Assembly: GCA_015056815.1 (NCBI GenBank) | Contig: SVFN01000019.1 | Location: forward strand, 23,805-87,804 | Source: Lachnospiraceae bacterium | GTDB taxonomy: Bacteria; Bacillota; Clostridia; Lachnospirales; Lachnospiraceae | Direction of reading: 5' to 3' | Length of the DNA: 64,000 nt | Part shown: one piece after another, positions 23,601-31,510 of the stretch | Layout of the letters: the number at the start of each line of letters is the position of its first letter | Position numbering within the stretch: the first letter of the stretch is position 1 | Program-made: the position numbers and the translations under genes | The notes under the pieces: generated by a model | Seen by the model: only the letters and a program-made list of their open reading frames with translations | Databases searched by the model: none | Told to the model about the DNA's origin: nothing

Positions 23601-25546
23601 CAGGCACGATCACCTGGTATGTCAGCCGCAACAATTCCAAAGCGGATCTGAAAGAAGCATCTGTTTCCGTAAAACTGAACAAGGGATTTGAACTGGTTAG
23701 TCCGCTTGAACAATCTTATGACCTGAGTGATGATTTCTCCTTTGCGGTTAAGACAGCCGACGGAGAAAAGAAATTTACGGTTAAGACAGTGCTGTGCAAC
23801 AATCCGGCGCTCCCGGACAGATTTGCGGATCCTGATGTGGATGCATTCAACGGCAAATATTATATCTATCCGACAACGGACGGATTTGCAGGCTGGAGCG
23901 GATATCAGTTCCATGTGTTCTCATCCGAGGATCTGGTGGACTGGACCGATGAAGGTGTGATCGTAGACTTAAAGGCAAATACCGATGAAGAAGCAGGCGT
24001 GAATGAGAAAGGTGTACAGATCGCAGCAGTTCCGTGGTCAGACGGAAGTGCATGGGCACCTACGATCGAAGAAAAAGATGGTAAGTATTATTTCTACTTC
24101 TGTGCTAATGATAAGAAAGCAAATTCCAAAGCGATCGGTGTCGCATGGGCAGATCAGCCGGAGGGACCGTTTACCGTAGCGGATGAGCCGCTTGTGACTA
24201 TGGCAAAATGCCAGGCAGCAGGCATCAGCATGGGACAGACCATTGACCCTTCAATCTTTACAGAGGATGACGGGACTTCTTACATGCTGTTTGGTAATGG
24301 AAAGGCTGCGATCGTTGAACTGAATGATGACATGATCAGTCTGAGAGAAGGCACCATGAAGAACTTAAATGGAGCAACGGATTTCAGAGAGGCGATCACG
24401 GTTACCAAGAGAGAAGGTAAATATCACTTTACCTGGTCCTGTGATGATACGGGAAGCGAGAACTACAGCATTAACTATGGTGTATCGGATGACCTCTATG
24501 GACCGATCAGCTTCCGTGAGAAGATCCTTGCAAAGGATAAATCCATGGATATTTTGGGAACGGGACATCACAGCATTTTACATGTTCCGGATACCGATGA
24601 TTATTACATTGTATACCATCGTTTCTGGACACCGCTCGGTCAGCCGTTGAACGGCGGTCTCGGCAACAACAGGGAGACCTGTATCGATAAGCTGGAGTTT
24701 GATGAAGACGGTTACATGAAGAAAGTAACGCCGACGTTAGAGGGTATTATGGAATACCAGACCTATGGCGCGACCAAAGAAGCGGATGAGAAGGCAGTCA
24801 AAGAAGTACAGGATGCGATTGCAAAGATCGGCACGGTAACAGCTTCGGATGCAAGCAAAACCGCGATCGAAAAAGCAAAAGCAGCTTATGAGGCTCTTTC
24901 CGAAAGAGAAAAATCCGAAGTGCCGGTTTCTGCAGTTGCGAAACTGGAAGCAGCTCAGAATCTGTACGAGAAATTAAAGGCAGCAGAGGCTAAACCGCAG
25001 CCGCAGCCACAGCCTGCTCCTTCCGCACCGGCGGCAAAACCGGATGTGAAAGGCACCATCATCGCTTCCGGCACAAACAGCTTCGTGGTTACGGATGCTT
25101 CTGCAGCATCACCGGAGGTTGCTTATAAGCAGACGACAGACAAAAAAGCGAAGAAAGTATCGATTCCCGCAACGATCATCAAGAATGGCATTACCTATAA
25201 GGTAACGGGAATTGCAGACAATGCATTTAAGAAAAATAAGAAAGTGACTTCCGTTACAATCCCGGCAGGCGTGAAGAAGATCGGAAAGAATGCTTTTGCA
25301 GGATGTACTTCCCTTAAGAAAGTTACAATTCCTGCAGGAGTAACAGAGATCGGTGCCAATGCATTTAAGGGATGTAAGAACTTAAAGAGCATCAACATCA
25401 AAGCGACGGCACTGAAGAAGGTCGGCAAGAATGCATTCAAGGGCATCCACGCAAAAGCGACCATTAAAGTACCGAAGAGTCAGAAAAAGAACTATACGAA
25501 GTTACTCAAGAAGAAAGGTCAGGCAGCGACTGTTAAAATCAAATAA
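20627..25546 (+). CDS. Secreted multidomain protein with two GH43 glycoside hydrolase domains and BspA-type LRR module
   Basis: Predicted extracellular hydrolase of arabinan/xylan-type polysaccharides. The 1639 residues include a signal peptide (1-32), LamG/concanavalin-like domain (about 38-245), two short bacterial Ig-like domains (about 255-430), and a first GH43 propeller (about 438-748; VRDPHLI, WAPEAIYD, IDTTILYD). A second LamG follows (about 765-965), then an Ig-like part and a second GH43 (about 1058-1378; FADPDVD, SAWAPTI, IDPSIF, DFREAI, GHHSILH). Next are a helical stalk repeat (about 1385-1465), a Pro-Gln linker, and an LRR_5/BspA module to the end (NAFKGCKNLKSI type repeats). 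GGGAGG precedes the ATG. No LPXTG or SLH anchor is visible. The exact substrate of each catalytic domain cannot be told from sequence. Confidence 0.92.
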   Translation: MLKQGRRMLAALLGGALAVTSLPIGALPVKAGVEDDEHVLAHFTFDDEATGWTGGKAKAVNHGADTQNGIVHFTGSEYIEVLDQEDGSLLTGKDNITISYLAKTEATAVASGWTFFAASSAAAQTYQAEHYLAVIDQPGSVTVERYNGGARATSTVTNGSYGEWKNVVVTVEEDMTTVYVDGEKKAEQSSPFKLSDILGNSSIAQFGKANWGSGEFYKGYLDEFTIYDKVLTQDEITAEKARTDSIKRTNEFATVRGELKKKILGSNSSFDAVKSDLSFPAKIGDIDVSYEVTGEAVDNTGKVVYNGEENAEVSIKVTGKSGADVAFVETIEVTVLGSGAVLQEAVDAIEIDDADAVKGNVALYKKGLNGTTIDWTSSNKSIITDEGEGLYDGGIVTRPDKDTKVTLTATVSKEGFTSKTKEIEVTVKAAPKNLDTDYSAGYLWANFAAADGYEKIFYGYSEDGLNWKHLNKNKNGKAQPILTNDAEGSDLGVRDPHLIRSAEGDKYWIIGTDLHAEGGGAGGSGWNTDSASKNLVVWESDDLVKWSDTQLTFAGLDTAGCVWAPEAIYDEANGDYMVYWAAKDEKDHGTNNHPLRVYLTRTRDFKNFSEPQVWLDESVITGNGINIIDTTILYDADNKTYYRYSTSDWNTVVDKATDLNGEWDRIISRGKSTAAGLGDSNGIEGLTAYQLPDGRFCVMGDHSGYKAYVTDDLANAKYTSVKSTFDSTFRHGTVVRLSATEEEKVLAAFPNLNEAGGETPTSNHPKADATGLFYSQDFEGAEDTYLAKKGNAKVTAEGDNHVLSLDGSNGAYAELPEGWFDGMNTATISFDVKTNMASGNFFTLAIGQDNQQYMFLRTRASEFYTALTTGSYQAESSATASLGASAEGKWKNVALVFDENKLNVYVDGVLEASNESLGTKLGDLGADVKTYLGRSFYSGDAYFNGAYDNIKIYEKALTQDEIVEANNLKLPMIASLTGKKIVAIKTDIDEEAGTITWYVSRNNSKADLKEASVSVKLNKGFELVSPLEQSYDLSDDFSFAVKTADGEKKFTVKTVLCNNPALPDRFADPDVDAFNGKYYIYPTTDGFAGWSGYQFHVFSSEDLVDWTDEGVIVDLKANTDEEAGVNEKGVQIAAVPWSDGSAWAPTIEEKDGKYYFYFCANDKKANSKAIGVAWADQPEGPFTVADEPLVTMAKCQAAGISMGQTIDPSIFTEDDGTSYMLFGNGKAAIVELNDDMISLREGTMKNLNGATDFREAITVTKREGKYHFTWSCDDTGSENYSINYGVSDDLYGPISFREKILAKDKSMDILGTGHHSILHVPDTDDYYIVYHRFWTPLGQPLNGGLGNNRETCIDKLEFDEDGYMKKVTPTLEGIMEYQTYGATKEADEKAVKEVQDAIAKIGTVTASDASKTAIEKAKAAYEALSEREKSEVPVSAVAKLEAAQNLYEKLKAAEAKPQPQPQPAPSAPAAKPDVKGTIIASGTNSFVVTDASAASPEVAYKQTTDKKAKKVSIPATIIKNGITYKVTGIADNAFKKNKKVTSVTIPAGVKKIGKNAFAGCTSLKKVTIPAGVTEIGANAFKGCKNLKSINIKATALKKVGKNAFKGIHAKATIKVPKSQKKNYTKLLKKKGQAATVKIK

Positions 25547-25573
25547 AAACGGGCAGGCTGTTTGAACAGAGAA

Positions 25574-25609
25574 TAGTGGCGGCCGGGGGATTCTCCGGCC
25601 GCTATTTTT
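25574..25609 (+). terminator. Terminator after the first GH43 gene
   Basis: GCGGCCGG (25579-25586) pairs with CCGGCCGC (25595-25602), extended by weaker pairs below, followed by a five-T run. Confidence 0.85.
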
Positions 25610-25619
25610 GACAAATCAC

Positions 25620-25648
25620 TTCACAAAAAAGGAGAAAAATAGTATAAT
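25620..25648 (+). promoter_or_regulatory. Promoter of the second GH43 gene
   Basis: TTCACA (25620-25625), 17-base spacer, TATAAT (25643-25648). The transcript would have a leader of roughly 140 bases. Confidence 0.65.
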
Positions 25649-25793
25649 TTAATCAACTACGGGTGAGAGTTCTCAACAAAATGATGTCTGTACGATATCT
25701 GATCTCAATAGAGCTTCGGAAGAATGGATTTTTTAACAGGAGGCGAAGCCGGAGAAATGTACAGACTACACAAAAAGAAAGGGAGGCATAAGA

Positions 25794-28700
25794 ATGAGAA
25801 AACAGCTCAAACGAACATTATTAGGGTTGCTGGGTCTGGCAATGGCAGTGACCATGATGCCGCAGACGGCATTGGTTACGAAAGCGGATCTGACACCGGG
25901 GGCACAGGAGGTGCCGAAACAGATTACAGCCGATCGCGACAGCGACAATGTGCTTTTACAGTTTTCCTTTGACGATGAAACCAACGGGTTAAAAGGCGGA
26001 CTGGCAAAGGGAACCAATCATGGAGCAAAGATTGCGAATGGATTTGCTTATTTTGAAGGCAATGCCTATATTGAAGCAACAAAAGAAGATGACAGCAGCC
26101 TTTTGGCAGGCAAAGATGAGATTACGATCTCTTACCTGAGTAAGACACAGGCTACAGCGGTAGCAAGCGGGTGGACATTCTTCGCAGCATCTTCGAATGC
26201 GGCACAGAGCTATCAGGCAGAGCATTATCTGGCTGTGATCGATCAGCCGTCGTCCATTACGATCGAGCGTTACAATGGTGGCGCAAGAGCGGCTACAGCA
26301 GTGGGAAACGGTACTTATAAAGACTGGAAAAATGTCGTTGTGACCATCACGGAGGATAATACCGTGATTTATGTAGATGGTGTCAAGAAAGGGGAAAAGA
26401 GCAGTCCGTACAAACTTTCTGATATTCTGGGGAACAATGGTATTTTACAGTTTGGTAAAGCCAACTGGGGCAGTGGCGAGTTTTATCGGGGATATCTGGA
26501 TGAGGTTACCATTTATGATAAGGTTCTGACACAGGATGAGATTACGGCAGAGTATGAGGAGAAGATCCTCAATGCAGTGAAAAATGAAGTGGATCTTGGT
26601 GACCTTTCTGCGGTGAAAGAGAATCTGTCCCTTCCTGCAACTGTCGGCGATTACAGTATCACCTGGGAATCATCCGATACGGCTGTTATTTCCAATACCG
26701 GCGAAGTAACCAGACCGGAAGCAGATAAAGAAGTTGTTTTGACTGCTACGATCGCAAAAGGTGAGAAGCAGATCACGAAGGAATTCAAGGCAACCGTCAA
26801 GGCTCTGAATGCTCAGGTACAGTTTGACGAAGCTATGGAAGCATTAAATGTGACGGCAACCGGTATGGAAGATAAGATCGATCTCCCGAAGGATCTTGGA
26901 TTTGAAGGTTCTTCGATCACATGGGAGTCCAGTGATCCGGAAACGGTGAAGACAGACGGTACTGTGGTAAGACCGGCTGTAGGAGAAGCGGACAAGAAAG
27001 TGACACTGACAGCAACAGTGACTTATAAAGACGGCGGGACTGATCTATCGGAAGTTAAGACCTTCGAAGTAGTGATCCGTGCACAAAGCTATGGTTCTGT
27101 GATCGCTTACACGAGAACAGATGAGGCGAACGGTCTTGGCAAGAGCCTGCATCTTGCATACAGTAAGGACGGAAAAGAATTTACTGCACTCAATTCCAAT
27201 ACCGGTATCTGCTTTGCAAACAATAAAGGCGGAAGCAAGAATTCTAATCCTAAGACGATCGATGCTCCGTATATTTTCCGTAAGGCAGACGGTACCTACG
27301 GTATGGTTTCCAGAAGCGGCAGCAATGCAAAGACAATCTATGTTTGGGATTCCGAGGACCTGATCAATTTCAAAAATGAAAGAACGATAGCGACAAGTGT
27401 CGCAGTAAAGAACGGCCCGTCCTGCGAGTATAACGCGGCAGAAGACATTTATGAGATCATCTGGGGCGGTTCTGACGGAAAAGTATATAAGACAACGACC
27501 AAGAACCTGAAGACGGCGATTTCTACAGAAGAAACAACAGAGGAAGTTTCTTATGCAAAGCTGGATAATGCAGTACTTCCGAAGGGTGCTTCCGTCACCA
27601 ATTTGATGGGACTGAGCAAGGTTGAGTTTGACCGTGTTGTCAACAAACTGGATGTCGTAAGAAATATCGCATTGGAAGAAGTAAAAGCAGAGACTGCGGT
27701 TTCCTCCAAAATAGAGCTTCCGAAGACGATCAAAGCTTCTTACAGCGATGGCTCCGAGAAGGATGTCATTGTTAATTGGGATATGAGCAGTGTTGATTTT
27801 GATAAAGCCGGTACTTATGAAGTGAAAGGCAAATTGAAACAGACCGAGTACGAGAATCCGTTTATCGAACAGAGAGCAGATCCCTGCATCTTAAAAGGAA
27901 ATGATGGTTACTATTATTTCACGGCATCCTATCCGATGCTTGGCGGCAGTGATCAAAACGGATATGATAAGGTCGTATTAAGACAGTCTGAGACTTTGGA
28001 AGGACTTGCGGATGCGGAAGAAATCACAATTTTTGACTGTGATAATGTAGCAGGTGAAAATCGTTATGTCTGGGCACCGGAGATCCGTCTGGTAGATGAC
28101 AATTATTATGTATTTTATACCTCAAGTATTGATAACAGCGTCTGGAGCATTCGCCCTCATGTGTTGAAATGTACGGATCCTGAGAATATTATGGATCCGG
28201 ATTCCTGGGAGCCTATGGGACGTATGAAGGCTGTACAGGGTGATTCCACAGCATTTAGCGGATTTTCGCTGGATATGACGGTATTCGAAAATGAAGGAAG
28301 CTGGTATGTGATCTGGGCACAGACAGATGGATTTTCTTCACTTTGGATCGCCGAGATCGATCCGGAGCAGCCGAATCAGTGTATCTCCAAATGTACAAAG
28401 ATCAGTGTGCCGGAGTATGCATGGGAGCGTATCGTAGAGAACGTGGACGAGGGACCGAGTATCATTAAGAACGGCGATAAGATCTATTGTGCATTCTCGG
28501 CAGCAGGTACCGGAGTGGAGTATTGTATCGGACTTTTATCAGCAGATAAAGATGACGATCTTCTGGATGCAAAGAGCTGGGTAAAACAGGGATATCCTGT
28601 GCTGAGTTCTGCGGATGTGCCGGGAGAATACGGACCGGGACATAACTCCTTTACGGTAGATGAAGACGGCAATGATATCTTTGTATACCATGCAAGAGGT

Positions 28701-29408
28701 CAGGAATGTTATGAAGGGAAGTGCGCTTGGCATAGTGCGGGCTCCTTATATGATCCCTGTCGTGATGCGCGTATCAAACGTGTTCACTGGGCAGCAGATG
28801 GTTCACCGATCTTAAAGATGACCTACGAAGAAGAGCTGATGACTACCAAAGTGACCGCAACAGTAGTGGTTAAGGAAAAAGAAACTCCGGGACCGGCACC
28901 TGATGATAAGCCGGCACCGACACCGACGCCCGGAGATAAGCCGGCACCGACACCGGTACAGAGTGTTCCGGATAAAGTGGGGACCGCATTAACAGCTGCA
29001 GACGGAACGACTTATACCGTAACCAATGCATCTGCAGCTTCACCGGAGGTTGCTTATACCAAGAATCCGAACAAGGCTGCCAAGAAAGTGGCAGTTCCTG
29101 CGACGCTTACCGTGAAAGGTGTTACTTACAAAGTAACTTCTATCGGCAAGAATGCATTCAAGGATAATAAGAAACTGAAGAGCGTGACGATTCCGGAAGG
29201 TGTGAAGACGATCGGTGCAAATGCATTTAAGGGCGCTAAGAACTTAAAGACGATCAAGATCAAATCCACCGTTTTAAAGAAGGTTGGAAAGAATGCTTTC
29301 AAGGGGATTCATGCGAAAGCAACGATCAAAGTTCCGAAGAAACAGAAAAAAGCATATGGAAAGATCCTGAAGAAAAAAGGTCAGGCTTCTACCGTTAAGA
29401 TTAAATAA
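25794..29408 (+). CDS. Secreted GH43-family protein with LamG, Ig-like and BspA-type LRR domains
   Basis: Predicted extracellular glycosidase, 1204 residues, start preceded by GGGAGGCATAAGA. Order: signal peptide (1-36), LamG domain (about 48-250) very similar to that of the preceding gene, two Ig-like domains (about 256-430), a propeller-like half domain (about 433-592) without a recognisable catalytic triad, an Ig-like linker (about 616-685), a complete GH43 domain (about 686-1018; QRADPCIL, YVWAPEI, SLDMTVF, DEGPSII, GPGHNSF), a Pro/Thr linker, and an LRR_5/BspA module with the same tail (GQASTVKIK). It probably acts with its neighbour on the same polymer and arose from it by duplication and domain exchange. 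Confidence 0.9.
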   Translation: MRKQLKRTLLGLLGLAMAVTMMPQTALVTKADLTPGAQEVPKQITADRDSDNVLLQFSFDDETNGLKGGLAKGTNHGAKIANGFAYFEGNAYIEATKEDDSSLLAGKDEITISYLSKTQATAVASGWTFFAASSNAAQSYQAEHYLAVIDQPSSITIERYNGGARAATAVGNGTYKDWKNVVVTITEDNTVIYVDGVKKGEKSSPYKLSDILGNNGILQFGKANWGSGEFYRGYLDEVTIYDKVLTQDEITAEYEEKILNAVKNEVDLGDLSAVKENLSLPATVGDYSITWESSDTAVISNTGEVTRPEADKEVVLTATIAKGEKQITKEFKATVKALNAQVQFDEAMEALNVTATGMEDKIDLPKDLGFEGSSITWESSDPETVKTDGTVVRPAVGEADKKVTLTATVTYKDGGTDLSEVKTFEVVIRAQSYGSVIAYTRTDEANGLGKSLHLAYSKDGKEFTALNSNTGICFANNKGGSKNSNPKTIDAPYIFRKADGTYGMVSRSGSNAKTIYVWDSEDLINFKNERTIATSVAVKNGPSCEYNAAEDIYEIIWGGSDGKVYKTTTKNLKTAISTEETTEEVSYAKLDNAVLPKGASVTNLMGLSKVEFDRVVNKLDVVRNIALEEVKAETAVSSKIELPKTIKASYSDGSEKDVIVNWDMSSVDFDKAGTYEVKGKLKQTEYENPFIEQRADPCILKGNDGYYYFTASYPMLGGSDQNGYDKVVLRQSETLEGLADAEEITIFDCDNVAGENRYVWAPEIRLVDDNYYVFYTSSIDNSVWSIRPHVLKCTDPENIMDPDSWEPMGRMKAVQGDSTAFSGFSLDMTVFENEGSWYVIWAQTDGFSSLWIAEIDPEQPNQCISKCTKISVPEYAWERIVENVDEGPSIIKNGDKIYCAFSAAGTGVEYCIGLLSADKDDDLLDAKSWVKQGYPVLSSADVPGEYGPGHNSFTVDEDGNDIFVYHARGQECYEGKCAWHSAGSLYDPCRDARIKRVHWAADGSPILKMTYEEELMTTKVTATVVVKEKETPGPAPDDKPAPTPTPGDKPAPTPVQSVPDKVGTALTAADGTTYTVTNASAASPEVAYTKNPNKAAKKVAVPATLTVKGVTYKVTSIGKNAFKDNKKLKSVTIPEGVKTIGANAFKGAKNLKTIKIKSTVLKKVGKNAFKGIHAKATIKVPKKQKKAYGKILKKKGQASTVKIK

Positions 29409-29437
29409 TGGAACCGTTTCAAGTGAACGGAAAATAG

Positions 29438-29484
29438 AAACAGCCGGGAAATGAGTGTTAAACTCATTTCCCGGCTGTTTTGTT
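29438..29484 (+). terminator. Terminator after the second GH43 gene
   Basis: Nineteen-pair perfect stem (29438-29456 with 29462-29480), five-base loop, T-rich tail. A smaller CCGTT/AACGG hairpin precedes it. Confidence 0.92.
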
Positions 29485-29531
29485 TCGGACAAAACCGAAT
29501 TGTCGAAGACATAAGTGATCCGCATTTTTTA

Positions 29532-29554
29532 TGCATTTTACGGGATAAAATGCA
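29532..29554. repeat. Perfect inverted repeat upstream of the coat-like genes
   Basis: TGCATTTTA and TAAAATGCA separated by CGGGA, in the 313-base gap 29409-29721. It may be an operator or hairpin. Apart from this, the preceding terminator and an isolated TATAAT near 29597, I see nothing in the gap; a sporulation-type promoter was not recognised with confidence. Confidence 0.45.
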
Positions 29555-29721
29555 AATGACGCACAGTACGCGGGATGGTATGAAAACCGGAGCGTTCTAT
29601 AATAGAATGCGTATAAAAATGAAAGAATCAGAAATAATAAAAAACAGGTATCATTGATCCGGTGTAAACTTAACAGTGAGTACAGAATCAGGATGCCCAA
29701 AAAAGAGAAGGCGGTGATCAT

Positions 29722-29907
29722 ATGTCAGAATTGTCAGAAAAAGAATTATCGGCAGTCAATGACTTGCTGAACGAAGAACAGTTATTGGTAAAGAAATTTA
29801 AAATGCTTGCATCCCACACACAGGATGGAGAGATCCGTTCCAAATTCGAGGAGATATCCGGAAAACATCAGAAACATTTTGATATGCTGTACAAACAGCT
29901 TGGATGA
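29722..29907 (+). CDS. Small ferritin-like/coat-associated protein
   Basis: A 61-residue all-helical protein (SELSEKELSAVNDLLNEEQL ... KHQKHFDMLYKQLG) of the kind found next to CotF-type spore coat proteins in Clostridia. It looks like one half of a ferritin-like helical hairpin. The start follows AAGGCGGTGATCAT. The next gene encodes a clear CotF-like protein 113 bases on, so the pair is probably expressed together during sporulation. No catalytic residues are evident and the function is unknown. Confidence 0.7.
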   Translation: MSELSEKELSAVNDLLNEEQLLVKKFKMLASHTQDGEIRSKFEEISGKHQKHFDMLYKQLG

Positions 29908-30020
29908 TGCGACAGCTTTATTGAATGTACAGAAGGATAATAAAAGAAGCTCCGGTTAAGGGAATACCGGGCAGAAAAAAACAGAAATGCTGTAAAACAG
30001 AATGTTAAGGAGATGGGAAA

Positions 30021-30290
30021 ATGAATCAGATCTATTCGGACAAGGAAGTATTGGGCGATGCACTCACGGCGGAGAAGACATCCACCGGAGTCTATAATAA
30101 TTTTGCGAATGAGTGTGCGCATGATGATATCCGCAAAGTGATGTTAAAGATCTTAGATGAGGAGCACACGATTCAGAGAGACGTCTTTGATATCATGCAT
30201 GCAAAAGGATTTTACCCGACGCCGCAGGCTGACGGGCGCAAGATCGACGAGGCCAGACAGAAATACTCCTGTGGCGCTGTGGCGCTTTAA
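30021..30290 (+). CDS. CotF-family spore coat protein
   Basis: 89 residues, helical, with the CotF-family pattern: a segment LGDALTAEKTSTGVYNNFAN, then LKILDEEHTIQRDVFDIMHA and a tail YPTPQADGRKIDEARQKYS. Coat proteins of this family are deposited on the forespore surface, which supports the view that the organism sporulates. The start follows AAGGAGATGGGAAA. Confidence 0.82.
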   Translation: MNQIYSDKEVLGDALTAEKTSTGVYNNFANECAHDDIRKVMLKILDEEHTIQRDVFDIMHAKGFYPTPQADGRKIDEARQKYSCGAVAL

Positions 30291-30321
30291 CCTGCATAAC
30301 GAATATTACGGCAGTCTTATC

Positions 30322-30355
30322 AAGCCTTCTCCGGATAACGGGGAAGGCCTGATTT
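30322..30355 (+). terminator. Probable terminator after the coat-protein gene
   Basis: Twelve-pair stem with mismatch/wobble (30322-30333 with 30339-30350), GATAA loop, followed by GATTT. The T-run is short. A minus-strand gene ends 92 bases downstream. Confidence 0.6.
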
Positions 30356-30441
30356 GCGTTACAAGCCAGCCGGGCGCAGGTTATCCCTGTATAGACCTGT
30401 ATCTGATGACGAGACGACAATCGGGTGTTACGGTCTTTCCT

Positions 30442-31305
30442 TTATTTGCTGCACCATCTACCGCTTGCGCCGCAAGGCAACACCAGACCGTTTGAGGAAA
30501 CGGGTAATCCGATCTCCTCTGCCTCCACATGTCCCTGAAACCGCGATGCGATAGCGGAATGGATCATATAAGAAAGAACAGCCGGCTGCAAACCGGTGGT
30601 GTAGGAGTTGATCAAAAAGAAAATGGAATCCTCCGAAAGTAACTGCGCGGTCAGCCGGATAAAAGGATAAATGGACTCTTCCATTTTCCAGATCTCGCCC
30701 TTGGGGCCTCTTCCGTAAGAGGGAGGATCCATGATGATCCCGTCATAATGATTCCCGCGTCTTATCTCGCGCTCTACGAATTTTACACAGTCATCGACCA
30801 GCCATCGGATCGGGGCATCTTTTAAACCGCTGGCGACGGCGTTTTCCTTTGCCCAGTTTACCATCCCCTTGGAAGCGTCCACATGTGTGACTGCAGCACC
30901 TGCTTTGGCGGCGGAGATGGTGGCACCTCCCGTGTAGGCGAACAGATTCAGTATTTTTACCGGGCGTCCGGCTGACTGAATCTTTTGGGCACACCAGTCC
31001 CAGTTCACAGCCTGCTCCGGGAACAATCCGGTGTGCTTGAAACTGAACGGTTTCAGATGAAACGTCAGGTCGCGGTAATGAATGCTCCATTCTTCCGGGA
31101 GATCAAAAAACTCCCACTCACCGCCGCCTTTACTGCTGCGGTGATAATGCCCGTTCCTATTTTCCCAGCCCTTGTGTTTTTTGGGGGTGTCCCAGATCAC
31201 CTGCGGATCCGGGCGCACCAAAAGATAATCGCCCCATCTTTCCAGCTTTTCTCCGCCGGATGTGTCTATCACTTCATAATCTTTCCAGTTATCTGCGATC
31301 CACAT
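30442..31305 (-). CDS. Class I SAM-dependent methyltransferase, RlmI-like
   Basis: Probably methylates RNA. It has 287 residues from the ATG at 31305 with AGGAGAATTT upstream (an ATG seven codons earlier is open but poorly placed). The N-terminal part forms a beta-rich substrate region; the Rossmann domain has motif I NLFAYTGGATISAAKAGA, the acidic loop VDASKGMVNWAKENA, and motif IV DPPSYGRGPKGE. These match the RlmI/RlmK-type family that modifies 23S rRNA cytosine or guanine. A PUA domain, as in full RlmI, is not obvious, so the exact target is uncertain. Diverges from putP. Confidence 0.85.
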   Translation of the reverse strand: MWIADNWKDYEVIDTSGGEKLERWGDYLLVRPDPQVIWDTPKKHKGWENRNGHYHRSSKGGGEWEFFDLPEEWSIHYRDLTFHLKPFSFKHTGLFPEQAVNWDWCAQKIQSAGRPVKILNLFAYTGGATISAAKAGAAVTHVDASKGMVNWAKENAVASGLKDAPIRWLVDDCVKFVEREIRRGNHYDGIIMDPPSYGRGPKGEIWKMEESIYPFIRLTAQLLSEDSIFFLINSYTTGLQPAVLSYMIHSAIASRFQGHVEAEEIGLPVSSNGLVLPCGASGRWCSK

Positions 31306-31410
31306 AGAAATTCTCCTGTACCTCATTTTTTATTGTTTCAGTAATAATCATGAATAATGACATTCGATGATAAAAGAATACAAATAGTATAGCATGAATC
31401 CGCAAAGAAC

Positions 31411-31478
31411 GCCAAAAATTTTTTGGCTTGCGAAAACTTTAACACTGTGTTAAAGTAAAGGGCGAAAGTGTTAATAAT
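31411..31478 (+). promoter_or_regulatory. putP promoter with perfect palindromic operator
   Basis: ACTTTAACAC (31436-31445) and GTGTTAAAGT (31447-31456) form a perfect ten-pair palindrome around a single T. It overlaps the likely -35 TTAAAG (31450-31455); the -10 is AATAAT (31473-31478) after 17 bases. A further half site AAGTGTTAA follows at about 31466-31474. A separate GCCAAAAATTTTTTGGC palindrome (31411-31427) lies upstream. The repressor is unknown. Confidence 0.6.
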
Positions 31479-31510
31479 CGTGATACTACCCATATTAAAG
31501 GAGGGAAACC

